Both the position numbers and the translations under genes were made by a program. Of a stretch of 13,685 nucleotides of DNA, positions 6,288-13,685 are shown one piece after another. The notes beneath the pieces were generated by a model that saw only the letters and a program-made list of their open reading frames with translations, was not told the DNA's origin and ran no database searches. The stretch's first letter is position 1, and the number at the start of each line of letters is the position of its first letter. Origin of the DNA: Candidatus Zixiibacteriota bacterium (GTDB lineage: Bacteria; Zixibacteria; MSB-5A5; SM1-73); contig JAGMFA010000043.1 in the NCBI GenBank assembly GCA_023127875.1, positions 1-13,685 on the forward strand. The letters are read 5' to 3'.

Positions 6288-7979
6288 ATGTCACATGAAT
6301 TAGGAGACATGCTGGTTAAGGCGGGCAAGATATCGGAGGAACAACTTACCCAGGCCTTAGAGTTACAAAGAGAAAGTAAAGAGAAATTAGGGGATGTTCT
6401 TGTTAAGATGGGAGCGCTCTTGGATGAGGCTGAGCTCTCAGAATTTATCGGAAGGCAGTTGAATATTGGCGCTTTGAGGCTATCTGACATCGAGCTGAAC
6501 CCAGAGGTGGTGAAGATGATTCCCTCAGACATTGCCAGGAAGTTTAACGTCATCCCCGTCAGCAAGCTGGGCAAGACTCTGATAGTGGCTATTTCCGATC
6601 CTAATAACATTTATGTTTTAGACGCCATAAAGTTTATCACCGGATGTGCGGTTCAGCCAGTTATCAGTCCAGAGAAAACCATTCAGAAGGCGATAGATAC
6701 CTATTATCAGGATAGCGCAGGATTAGACCAGATACTCAAGGGCTTGAAAGAGGAGGGTCTGGAGGTGATTGAGGAGAGCGAGGAGATTCCTACTGAGCAG
6801 GATTTAAGATCCCAGGTGCAGGATAAGCCTTTGGTCAAACTGGTGGATTCCATCATCGGGGATGCCATTCGAAGAGGATGTTCGGACATTCATATAGAAA
6901 CCTATGAAAAAAGAATAAGGGTCAGATACAGATTAGATGGAAATTTGCAGGAGATGTCTCCCTTGCCTTTTAAATATCGTGCGGCCATAGTTTCCAGAGT
7001 AAAGATAATGGCGGATTTGGACATCTCCGAGAGGAGATTACCTCAGGATGGGAGGATAAAGGTGAAGTTTGGTGATCGGGCGGTGGATTTGAGAGTATCC
7101 GTTCTTCCCACCATATTCGGCGAGAAGGTGGTGATGCGGATTCTGGATCCAAGGAGTGTCAACGTGGATTTAACAAAATTGGGTTTCTCCCAACACTCTC
7201 TTAAGGAATTCGATAAAACCATCCACCTTCCCTTCGGCATGATCCTGGTGACCGGTCCCACTGGCAGCGGAAAGACCACCACCCTTTATTCTGCCTTAAA
7301 GCAGATCAACACCACGGACATCAATATCACCACCGCCGAGGATCCAGTGGAGTTCAATTTCGACGGAATAAATCAGGTGGCGGTGAAAAGCGATATCGGA
7401 TTGACCTTTGCTGCAAGTCTAAGGTCGTTTTTGAGGCAGGACCCGGACGTGATCATGGTGGGAGAGATCAGAGACAGCGAGACCGCAGAGATCGCGGTGA
7501 GAGCCGCCTTAACCGGACATTTGGTCTTCTCCACACTACATACCAACGATGCCCCCAGTACTATCGACCGGTTGATCGATATGGGCATTCCCAACTATCT
7601 GGTGGTTTCCTGTGTCAGGTTGATCATGGCTCAAAGGATGGTGCGTAAAATCTGCCCTAATTGCAAGCATCAGGTCCAAATTTCCTCAGAGACTTTACAA
7701 ATGCTGGGATTGGCTGACAATGAGATCAAAGATCTCAAAGTCTATGAAGGGAGGGGTTGCTCGGAATGCAATAATACCGGCTATTCAGGAAGGACCGGTA
7801 TTTTTGAGGTAATGCCCCTAACTCCTGCAATTGAAAAGATGATTATTTCCGGAGCCTCCAGCGCGGATATAAGAGAACAGGCTGTAACTGCAGGTATGCT
7901 CACTTTAAGAGCCGCCGCCCTGGAAAAGTTAAAGCAAGGCATCACCACGGTGGGAGAGGTTTTATCGGTAACTGCCTGA
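6288..7979 (+). CDS. pilB: PilB, type IV pilus extension ATPase
   Basis: The 563-residue product is a cytoplasmic hexameric ATPase of the PilB/GspE family that powers pilus assembly. Residues 5-57 form two helical repeats and about 60-145 complete the GspE N-terminal domain. The motor core follows, with Walker A GPTGSGKT (323-330), Walker B DPDVIMVGE ending at E393, and the histidine box TGHLVFSTLHTND. A zinc-binding set of four cysteines, C456/C459 and C491/C494, separates PilB from the shorter PilT. Length is as expected. The start is ATG 6288, whose ribosome site is weak. It lies 158 bases after the Roadblock/MglA cluster and 132 bases before pilT, so it is the first motor gene in the run. 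GspE of a type II secretion system is the main alternative, but the adjoining pilT favours pili. Confidence 0.95.
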   Translation: MSHELGDMLVKAGKISEEQLTQALELQRESKEKLGDVLVKMGALLDEAELSEFIGRQLNIGALRLSDIELNPEVVKMIPSDIARKFNVIPVSKLGKTLIVAISDPNNIYVLDAIKFITGCAVQPVISPEKTIQKAIDTYYQDSAGLDQILKGLKEEGLEVIEESEEIPTEQDLRSQVQDKPLVKLVDSIIGDAIRRGCSDIHIETYEKRIRVRYRLDGNLQEMSPLPFKYRAAIVSRVKIMADLDISERRLPQDGRIKVKFGDRAVDLRVSVLPTIFGEKVVMRILDPRSVNVDLTKLGFSQHSLKEFDKTIHLPFGMILVTGPTGSGKTTTLYSALKQINTTDINITTAEDPVEFNFDGINQVAVKSDIGLTFAASLRSFLRQDPDVIMVGEIRDSETAEIAVRAALTGHLVFSTLHTNDAPSTIDRLIDMGIPNYLVVSCVRLIMAQRMVRKICPNCKHQVQISSETLQMLGLADNEIKDLKVYEGRGCSECNNTGYSGRTGIFEVMPLTPAIEKMIISGASSADIREQAVTAGMLTLRAAALEKLKQGITTVGEVLSVTA

Positions 7980-8111
7980 CGATACCAAGAGAATTAAATG
8001 ATCAGGAATGGAAGAAGAAAGTTGGATTAAGAATCGATTTCTTGAGTCGATAATATAGTAGGGAATCTTTTTGCCTTAGGATCTGAGATAAAGAAAAAAC
8101 AGGAGTAAAAG

Positions 8112-9206
8112 ATGGTCACCTTACGGGAACTCTTGGAATTAATCGTAAAGAAGAATGCCTCCGACCTTCATCTCACCGTAGGTTCGCCACCCCAGCTTAG
8201 AATTGATGGAAAGTTGGTTAAGACCGATTTTGATATTTTGACTGCAGAGGGGACCAAAAAGTTAGCTTACAGCATAATGAGTGAAAAGCAGAGACAACAA
8301 TTTGAGGAGAAAAGTGAGCTTGATCTTTCCTTCGGGATCGAAAACTTGAGCAGATTCAGGTGTAACGTCTTCATACAAAGGGGGAATGTGGCCGTTGCTC
8401 TGAGACAGATTCCTTTTCGCATCCCTGGTTTCGAGGAGTTGGGCATACCCAGGGTGATCTCGGAGTTAGCTGATTTGCCCCGGGGTTTGGTGTTGGTGAC
8501 CGGCCCCACGGGAAGCGGAAAGTCCACCACCTTAGCGGCTCTGATCAATAAGATAAACCAGGAAATACACTGTCACATTCTGACGGTAGAGGATCCCATC
8601 GAGTATCTTCATCGACACAATTGTTCACTGATCAACCAGAGGGAGGTTTATGCTGATACCCAGTCTTTTGCCAGTGCTTTAAAATATGCTTTAAGAGAGG
8701 ATCCGGACGTGGTTCTGGTTGGAGAGATGAGAGATTTAGAAACTATGGAAGCCACCTTGAATATCTCCGAAACCGGACATTTAGCCTTTGCCACTTTGCA
8801 TACCAACTCCTGTGCCGAGTCGATTAACAGAATCATCGATGTCTTCCCTACCAATCAGCAGGAGCAGGTTCGGGTCACCGTCTCTTTCGTTTTGCAGGCG
8901 GTGATAAGTCAGCAGTTGATCCCTAAAATAGGGGGAGGGAGGGTGCTAGCTTTAGAGACCATGATCTGCACACCAGCTATCAGAGCTTTGATCCGGGATG
9001 ATAAGATTCATCAGATCTATAGCCTGATGCAAGCGGGGCAGAGGTATGGCATGAGGACCATGAATCAGTCTTTAGCTGAGCTTTATCTGAAACACAAAAT
9101 CACCTTGGGTGATGCCATGGGAAGAAGCTCAAATATCAATGAGCTAAATGAGCTTTTAGCCAAAAAAGCTGAGATAGGTCGACAACGGCATATGGTTCGA
9201 ATGTAG
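8112..9206 (+). CDS. pilT: PilT, type IV pilus retraction ATPase
   Basis: This 364-residue protein is the ATPase that depolymerises type IV pili and drives twitching. It begins with the PilT N-terminal domain, including NASDLHLTVGSPPQLRIDG (15-33). Walker A is GPTGSGKS (131-138), Walker B is DPDVVLVGE ending at E205, and TGHLAFATLHTNS is the histidine box. The retraction-specific AIRALIRD motif is at 289-296, close to the AIRNLIRE seen in PilT, and the four zinc cysteines of PilB are absent. AGGAG at 8101-8105 fixes ATG 8112. PilT presence means true type IV pili rather than a type II secretion system. The 132-bp gap from pilB and 146-bp gap to pilC show no further gene. Confidence 0.96.
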   Translation: MVTLRELLELIVKKNASDLHLTVGSPPQLRIDGKLVKTDFDILTAEGTKKLAYSIMSEKQRQQFEEKSELDLSFGIENLSRFRCNVFIQRGNVAVALRQIPFRIPGFEELGIPRVISELADLPRGLVLVTGPTGSGKSTTLAALINKINQEIHCHILTVEDPIEYLHRHNCSLINQREVYADTQSFASALKYALREDPDVVLVGEMRDLETMEATLNISETGHLAFATLHTNSCAESINRIIDVFPTNQQEQVRVTVSFVLQAVISQQLIPKIGGGRVLALETMICTPAIRALIRDDKIHQIYSLMQAGQRYGMRTMNQSLAELYLKHKITLGDAMGRSSNINELNELLAKKAEIGRQRHMVRM

Positions 9207-9352
9207 TTGGTAGAAGCGAAATCAAGAAAAACGTAACCCATTAAACTCAACTTTTCTGTTGACTCAGAAATTTTGCGGTGAAGGTCCAAATTTGGTTTTT
9301 GTTTGCAGATCAGGATTTTAAGGGTGACAGTTTCTAAGAGAAGGAGGTTAAA

Positions 9353-10552
9353 TTGCCAGTTTTCACCTATAAGGGGAGGACATTGGGGGGAACTCAAGTT
9401 GCAGGTGAGTTGAAGGTAAAGAACCGGGCTGAGCTGGAAAGGATCCTGCGAAGTAAAAAGGTTTTGGTCTCTCAGGTTTCCACCAAGCCTTCTCAAATAC
9501 GCATAAGAGTTGGCACCGGAATAAAGAAGGTGCATATCTCCCGATTCACCCGGCAATTCGCCACCATGATTGGAGCCGGACTCCCCATGGTCCAGTGCCT
9601 AGAGATATTATCCCAGCAGATGGAATCAGCGGAACTGAGAAGGGTGATCGGTGAGATAAAGGAAAGCGTGCAGGCAGGTACCACCTTGGCAGAGGCTTTA
9701 GCCCGACACAAAAAGGTTTTCGACGACCTTTTTGTCAACATGGTGGATGCAGGTGAGATCGGAGGAGCCTTGGACGTCATTTTAGTAAGGCTGGCCATAT
9801 ATAGAGAAAAGGCGGATGCTTTGGCACGCAAGGTCAAAGGAGCCTTAATCTATCCGGCGGTGGTGATGACCGTGGCTATTGGAGTCACCTTCATCATGTT
9901 GACTTACATAGTCCCCATCTTTGCCAAGATGTTTGCCGGTCTGGGAGCGGAACTACCAGCTCCCACTCAGTTCATCCTCTCTTTAAGCGCGTTCCTTCGA
10001 AGCAATATTTTAACCGGAATTGTTTTATTGATCCTTTTGATCATTGCATATAAATTTTATTCAAAGACAGATAAAGGCAGACTTAATATCGACAAAGTGA
10101 AGCTGAGAATTCCACTTATCGGAGATTTGATCAGAAAGAGCGCCATCTCAAGATTTTCGCGCACCCTGGGAACCTTGATCTCCTCCGGAGTTTCCATCCT
10201 GGATGCTTTGGATATCACTGCCAGAACGTCGGGCAATCGGGTGGTACATGATGCCATAAAAAGATCGGTCCTCTCCATTGCAGAAGGGGAGACCATCACT
10301 CAACCATTGAAGCAATGTGGGGTCTTCCCTCCCATGGTTACCCAGATGATTTCAGTGGGGGAGAAAACCGGCGGATTGGATGAGATGCTTTCCAAAATCG
10401 CTGACTTCTATGATGAGGAGGTGGATGCCGCGGTGGCGGCTCTAACCTCTGTCATCGAGCCGGTGGTCATAGTCATCATGGGGGCGGTGATCGGAGGAAT
10501 ATTGATAGCCATGTATCTGCCCATGTTTGAGATTATAGGAAAAATATCGTAA
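9353..10552 (+). CDS. pilC: PilC, type IV pilus inner-membrane platform protein
   Basis: The 399-residue product is the polytopic membrane protein on which PilB and PilT act to add or remove pilins. Two copies of the GspF domain (about residues 62-185 and 265-388) show the repeated pattern of the family: RFTRQFATMIGAGLPMVQCL and ISRFSRTLGTLISSGVSILDAL, each followed by GE and G-rich VNMVDAGEIGGALD or ISVGEKTGGLDEML. Membrane segments fall at about 163-190, 220-237 and 366-394. Translation starts at TTG 9353 after a perfect AAGGAGG (9341-9347) with a 5-base spacer. Length is typical. No pilin or prepilin peptidase gene follows, and the stretch after it is non-coding. Confidence 0.95.
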   Translation: MPVFTYKGRTLGGTQVAGELKVKNRAELERILRSKKVLVSQVSTKPSQIRIRVGTGIKKVHISRFTRQFATMIGAGLPMVQCLEILSQQMESAELRRVIGEIKESVQAGTTLAEALARHKKVFDDLFVNMVDAGEIGGALDVILVRLAIYREKADALARKVKGALIYPAVVMTVAIGVTFIMLTYIVPIFAKMFAGLGAELPAPTQFILSLSAFLRSNILTGIVLLILLIIAYKFYSKTDKGRLNIDKVKLRIPLIGDLIRKSAISRFSRTLGTLISSGVSILDALDITARTSGNRVVHDAIKRSVLSIAEGETITQPLKQCGVFPPMVTQMISVGEKTGGLDEMLSKIADFYDEEVDAAVAALTSVIEPVVIVIMGAVIGGILIAMYLPMFEIIGKIS

Positions 10553-10584
10553 ACTAATACAAAAGCAAGAAATAAGTCTACAAA

Positions 10585-10731
10585 CCCCTCACCCTAACCC
10601 TCCCCCACAAGGGAAGAGGGAACTTCCCAGACGAGCGGACGCTCCCGTATGGGGGTCTCCGTCATAAATTTCCCCCTCCCTTGACAGGTTCGACAAGCTC
10701 ACTGCAAGTGGGAGGGGGTGAGGGGAGGGTG
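10585..10731. repeat. 147-bp inverted-repeat intergenic element
   Basis: The left end (10585-10607, CCCCTCACCCTAACCCTCCC...) is an imperfect inverse complement of the right end (10709-10731, ...GGGAGGGGGTGAGGGGAGGG). Inside lie a 12-bp hairpin, GAGCG-GA-CGCTC (10633-10644), a CCC-GTAT-GGG palindrome and a TTCGACAAGCTCACTG segment of the type found in dispersed intergenic repeats of many bacteria. There is no open frame. The likely nature is a miniature, non-autonomous repeat, inferred from its ends; the source of mobilisation is unknown. It lies 32 bases after pilC and may affect the 3' end of that transcript. Confidence 0.6.
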
Positions 10732-11159
10732 ATTATGTCAATTTATTTATTTGCCATAAATCTGATTGAGTTGACTTTTTTCACAAGATACATTATTAGC
10801 TGGACCATGCACCACTGCGATTTTTTTGCAGTGGTGTAAATTTTTGGGTTCTTTCGCCAATTTTTGAAATTCGGACTTTTTGAATCGAACGACTTTCCGA
10901 GAAAGGATGAAGCTGGCATGATCATCAGACAGTCAATGGTCTCCTCACTTGGGGAGCTGGAATTTCTTGGTAAAGATCAGAATCTTAAAGGCTCAATAAA
11001 GTTGACATTTTGAAAACCCCTCCTCCAAAATCCACTCTCCAAAAAATGAAGAGGGGATAAAAGAGGTGAGGTAGAAAACAACTACAGTTTTGTTTTTTAG
11101 CACAAACGTAAGCTTATAGGGCTAGCAACCACATTAAAGAAAACCCAAAATCAGGTTAG
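10732..11159. other. Non-coding gap before the histidine kinase gene
   Basis: I see no supportable gene here. A 9-bp perfect hairpin lies at 10810-10836, and a second inverted repeat at 11016-11071 has CCCCTC against GAGGGG and looks like a decayed relative of the element at 10585. A perfect TTGACA (11002-11007) is followed after 18 bases by CAAAAT, which is a weak promoter candidate for the kinase gene. A 31-codon open frame at 10918-11013 has no ribosome site and no recognisable sequence. Confidence 0.55.
10810..10836 (+). terminator. Hairpin, possible transcription terminator
   Basis: CACCACTGC (10810-10818) and GCAGTGGTG (10828-10836) are perfect inverse complements around a 9-base loop of GATTTTTTT. 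TAAATTTTT follows. It lies some 260 bases after pilC and could end transcription coming from the pil genes. The T run after it is short and interrupted, and the T-rich loop is unusual, so this is only a candidate. Confidence 0.4.
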
Positions 11160-12929
11160 ATGCGGATGGATATGAACAACTCAGAACCCTCTTATTCTAA
11201 AATTCCCTGGCTTCTTTTGTCACGCCTCTCCATATTTATTCTGTTGTTGATAATTGTGGTTCTCTTCTTCCAGGTGCCGGATTTTCTGGTATTGCCCTTC
11301 ACCATTTACTCTTTTGTAACCCTAGCTCTTCTTTTGCTCATCGCATTTGATCTGTATCGAACTGGTCAACTACTTTTCCGCACCTTGGTGATCTTACAGC
11401 TTGTGCTGGAGATCACCATTGAGATGGGGGTGATTCATCATACCGGTGGCATAGACAGTCCTTTCGCCATTCTCTTTATTTTGACCATCCTCTCCGCCAG
11501 CCTAATTTATCGATTGATTGGAAGCGTGCTTATGGCTGGTTTATCCAGCTTAGCTTATGCCTTTATCCTCTGGTCTGGAGAGGGATTGGAATTTTCCCTC
11601 AAAAGCATACTTTTGATTAGCGATGCATCATTTTATAAGGTTTTTCTTTACATCTGCACCTTCTTTCTGGTGGCTTTCATAAGTGGCTATCTGGCTCAAA
11701 AATTGAAAGTGAAAGGGGAAGAACTGTGGAGTGCTTCTCTGGAGTTAGACAAGATTAAGACGGATACGGATGAAATATTAAGACATTTAAAAAGCGGTCT
11801 TATCACCATCGATACCTGGGGAAGAATTGTTTATTTTAACCGGGCGGCAGAGGAGATATTGGGATATTCTGAAGCAGAGGTGAAGGGAAAAGATTGCCGG
11901 GAGGTGTTTAGGCCAAGGATGCCCCAGCTGGCAGAAAAAATAACTCAGGTGATAAGGTTCAATCAGGAAGATTTAAGGGGTCTTCTTTATATCGATGGCA
12001 AAAACAACCAAAAGATTCCTATCGGAATGAGCACCTCCATTTTAGGGGATAGGGAAAAAGGAGTGAGGGGAGTGATCGCCATCTTTCAAGATATCACCGA
12101 GGTAATGAAACTGGAGGAGAGGATCAGGACGGCTGACAGGTTAGCCGTAGTAGGGGAACTTTCTGCTGGAATCGCTCATGAGATCCGAAATCCTTTAGCC
12201 TCCATCTCCGGATCGGTGGAGGTCTTAAAGGAGGAACTTTCTTTATCCGAGGAGAATCAAAATCTTTTGGATCTGATTATCAAAGAGACGGGGAGGTTGA
12301 ATCGGATTCTAACCGATTTCTTAAATTATGCTCGCATCGGTCCTTCGTTGTTGAGCAAGGTGGAGTTATTCCGTATTTTAAATGATGTGATAGAGATCGC
12401 CCAAAAACACCCGTCTTTTAAAGAAAATATCTCCATAAGGAAAATCTTCTCTTCAGATGTGCGATATGTTTTAGGTGAAGAGAATCAGATAAAACAGATA
12501 TTTTTAAATCTTTTGGTAAATGCCATTGAATCCATGGAAGGCAGGTGGGGAGAGGTATTGATAACTGACAAGACCTTAAATCAATTAGATAAATCCCATT
12601 TCACGGAGGAGGAGCCGAAGGAATCTGAATGGATTCCTCTTGCCATCATGGACCAGGGAAAAGGGATGACTGAGGAACAGAAGGAAAAGATTTTTACTCC
12701 TTTCTATTCCGCCAAGAGAAATGGCACCGGTCTGGGGTTGGCCATAGTGCAGAGACTGGTAAACAATCTGGGTGGAAGAATAGAATTTCGTAGCCAGCCA
12801 GGGAAAGGCTCCGTATTCGTGGTCTATCTGCAAAAATATGTGAAAAGGAAAGCTAAGCTCTCTCATACGGTTCATACCGCAACTTTAGCAAACTTAGACG
12901 TTTACACTCCAGAACTTCGACAAACATAG
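11160..12929 (+). CDS. pilS: PilS/NtrB-type membrane sensor histidine kinase
   Basis: The 589-residue product has six predicted membrane segments (about residues 17-37, 44-63, 71-91, 102-118, 120-138 and 160-178), a PAS domain (about 200-305), a HisKA domain with the phosphorylated histidine H340 in LSAGIAHEIRNPLASISGS, and an ATP-binding domain with the N box ending at N454, G1 motif DQGKGM (498-503) and GTGLGLAIV (522-530). The HHTGGIDSPFAILF stretch near residues 93-106 is typical of PilS-like sensors, which respond to pilin level and phosphorylate an NtrC-type activator of pilin transcription. The pilBTC neighbourhood supports that. About 28 residues extend past the kinase core. No response regulator follows. 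Start choice among ATG 11160, 11166 and 11172 is uncertain because no strong ribosome site is visible. The kinase type is firm; PilS is the best fit. Confidence 0.8.
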   Translation: MRMDMNNSEPSYSKIPWLLLSRLSIFILLLIIVVLFFQVPDFLVLPFTIYSFVTLALLLLIAFDLYRTGQLLFRTLVILQLVLEITIEMGVIHHTGGIDSPFAILFILTILSASLIYRLIGSVLMAGLSSLAYAFILWSGEGLEFSLKSILLISDASFYKVFLYICTFFLVAFISGYLAQKLKVKGEELWSASLELDKIKTDTDEILRHLKSGLITIDTWGRIVYFNRAAEEILGYSEAEVKGKDCREVFRPRMPQLAEKITQVIRFNQEDLRGLLYIDGKNNQKIPIGMSTSILGDREKGVRGVIAIFQDITEVMKLEERIRTADRLAVVGELSAGIAHEIRNPLASISGSVEVLKEELSLSEENQNLLDLIIKETGRLNRILTDFLNYARIGPSLLSKVELFRILNDVIEIAQKHPSFKENISIRKIFSSDVRYVLGEENQIKQIFLNLLVNAIESMEGRWGEVLITDKTLNQLDKSHFTEEEPKESEWIPLAIMDQGKGMTEEQKEKIFTPFYSAKRNGTGLGLAIVQRLVNNLGGRIEFRSQPGKGSVFVVYLQKYVKRKAKLSHTVHTATLANLDVYTPELRQT

Positions 12930-12964
12930 ATGCCTGCGCTCCTGAATCTCTCCTAATTACTCAA

Positions 12965-13001
12965 ACCTGTAGCGGCCCTGTTCGGGGCGGTTATTTTTTT
13001 T
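12965..13001 (+). terminator. Probable rho-independent terminator after the kinase gene
   Basis: A GC-rich stem region (12972-12990, arms around GCGGCCC and GGGGCGG with mismatches, flanked by AACC and GGTT that can also pair) is followed by eight T residues at 12994-13001. It lies 36 bases after the kinase stop codon and before the beta-helix gene, which has its own AT-rich upstream. The stem is imperfect, which lowers certainty. Confidence 0.55.
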
Positions 13002-13011
13002 CAGATTCTGC

Positions 13012-13072
13012 TTGGAGATTGCCAAAATATTGTTATATTAAATTAGAGAACACGGAAAAATATAAATATAAT
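13012..13072 (+). promoter_or_regulatory. AT-rich promoter region of the beta-helix gene
   Basis: Two sigma70-like arrangements are visible. TTGGAG (13012-13017) is followed after 16 bases by TATATT (13034-13039), and a perfect TATAAT (13067-13072) lies further on without a good -35 box. Placement just after the terminator and before the exported protein gene supports a promoter here, but neither pair is strong. Confidence 0.35.
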
Positions 13073-13083
13073 TCAGGCGTTTT

Positions 13084-13685
13084 ATGACAATTCCGATTTC
13101 GGAGGAAATAACCATAAAAAGGCTTCTTATCCTATGCGCATTGATTTTTACCTTGTTTGTTCCAAACTTTCTCCAAGCAACGATCATCCACGTCCCGGCC
13201 GATTCGTCCACCATTCAGGCTGGAATCAACGGCGCAGTTAACGGTGACACAGTTTTGGTGGCAACAGGCCACTATTATGAAAGGATAGACTTCCTCGGCA
13301 AAGGTATCTTAGTTGCCAGCAATTTTATCTTTGATAACGACACAACCACCATTGATTCTACTATTATAGATGCGGACACTTTGGCTTTAGGCATAAACGA
13401 TACAGGCAGTGTGGTTATTTTTGTTTCAGGTGAAGATTCAAATTCTGTAATCACGGGATTCACCATTCAAAATGGTATTGGAACATTCCCACCCTATGAA
13501 GATCGATCAGGTGGCGGCATTTTCTGCTATAGCTCTTCACCGACAATCAGGAACAACAACATAACCTACAATCGTGCAAGCTCGGGTGGCGGAATCTCCT
13601 GCGAGTCCTATTCTTCACCCGTAATCACCAATAACGTAATCAAAGCGAACTCTGTTAACTACGGCGGTGGTGGAATCCTCTGCTT
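13084..13685 (+). CDS. Exported right-handed parallel beta-helix protein, 5' end only
   Basis: The frame is open from ATG 13084 to the window end (200 codons), so the gene is cut by the boundary. A hydrophobic signal peptide (LLILCALIFTLFVPNFLQA) precedes a mature start of TIIHVPADSSTIQAGI, then NGDTVLVATGHYYERIDF, the classic opening of secreted parallel beta-helix proteins in FCB-type and other candidate phyla. GGG-containing coils then repeat about every 33 residues (SGGGIFCYSSSPTIRNNNI, SGGGISCESYSSPVITNNVI, GGGGILC), as in Beta_helix/DUF1565 families. Such proteins are exported and often bear a C-terminal sorting signal, which would lie outside. The start is uncertain: a strong GGAGG (13101-13105) sits 8 bases before an in-frame ATA (13114), which would give a short, ideal signal peptide. 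The family call is secure; ligand or enzyme activity is unknown. Confidence 0.85.
   Translation, partial: MTIPISEEITIKRLLILCALIFTLFVPNFLQATIIHVPADSSTIQAGINGAVNGDTVLVATGHYYERIDFLGKGILVASNFIFDNDTTTIDSTIIDADTLALGINDTGSVVIFVSGEDSNSVITGFTIQNGIGTFPPYEDRSGGGIFCYSSSPTIRNNNITYNRASSGGGISCESYSSPVITNNVIKANSVNYGGGGILC

Noticed and set aside
6288..10552. Type II secretion system instead of type IV pilus genes
   Set aside because: A PilT retraction ATPase with the AIRALIR motif is specific for pili, and no GspD or pseudopilin genes are present.
10743..10925. 60-codon open frame on the - strand between pilC and the kinase gene
   Set aside because: It crosses the perfect hairpin at 10810-10836, has no ribosome site and no recognisable motifs, so chance is more likely.
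10907..10935. Second TGGCAT sigma54-like match before the kinase gene
   Set aside because: The downstream TTGC part is absent and the spacing to the kinase start is over 200 bases.
10918..11013. 31-codon open frame starting MIIRQSMVSS
   Set aside because: It is short, has no convincing ribosome site and no pilin or toxin-like pattern.

Overview
The window reads as bacterial chromosome from an uncultured, diderm-like lineage with moderate GC. All genes lie on the + strand. The mix of MglA/Roadblock proteins, PatA-N (DUF4388) proteins, type IV pilus motor genes and a secreted parallel beta-helix protein with an opening typical of FCB-related candidate phyla (for example Zixibacteria, KSB1 or WOR-3-like genomes) suggests that kind of organism. 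The taxonomic placement is inference from gene style only; no rRNA or other marker gene is present.

Layout. Positions 1-572 are non-coding and rich in hairpins, including a 120-bp dyad element at 306-425. Positions 573-6129 hold a run of seven closely spaced genes: a PatA-N/DUF4388 protein, a small membrane protein of unknown function, a TPR-Roadblock fusion, a four-helix membrane protein with a cytoplasmic Roadblock domain, a minimal Roadblock (MglB-type) protein, an MglA GTPase with an unusual 130-residue tail, and a second soluble Roadblock protein. Positions 6288-10552 hold the type IV pilus motor genes pilB, pilT and pilC, each separated by about 130-160 bp. A 607-bp gap (10553-11159) carries an inverted-repeat element and further hairpins. 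It is followed by a PilS/NtrB-type histidine kinase (11160-12929) with no response regulator beside it, a probable terminator, and the 5' end of an exported beta-helix protein that runs off the window.

How the parts may work together. In Myxococcus, the GTPase MglA and its Roadblock activating protein MglB set the cell pole at which type IV pili are active, and in cyanobacteria PatA-N (PATAN) response regulators are reported to act on the PilB motor. Here both kinds of regulator sit directly upstream of the extension ATPase, the retraction ATPase and the platform protein. The simplest reading is a self-contained module for placing and switching pili: PilS senses at the membrane, the MglA switch is set by several Roadblock proteins (one membrane-bound, one on a TPR scaffold), and PilB/PilT/PilC form the machine. 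The individual families are known. The unusual features are the set of Roadblock architectures around one GTPase, the amphipathic tail on MglA, and a helical module shared by the PatA-N protein and PilB. No pilin, pilMNOPQ or pilR gene is in the window.
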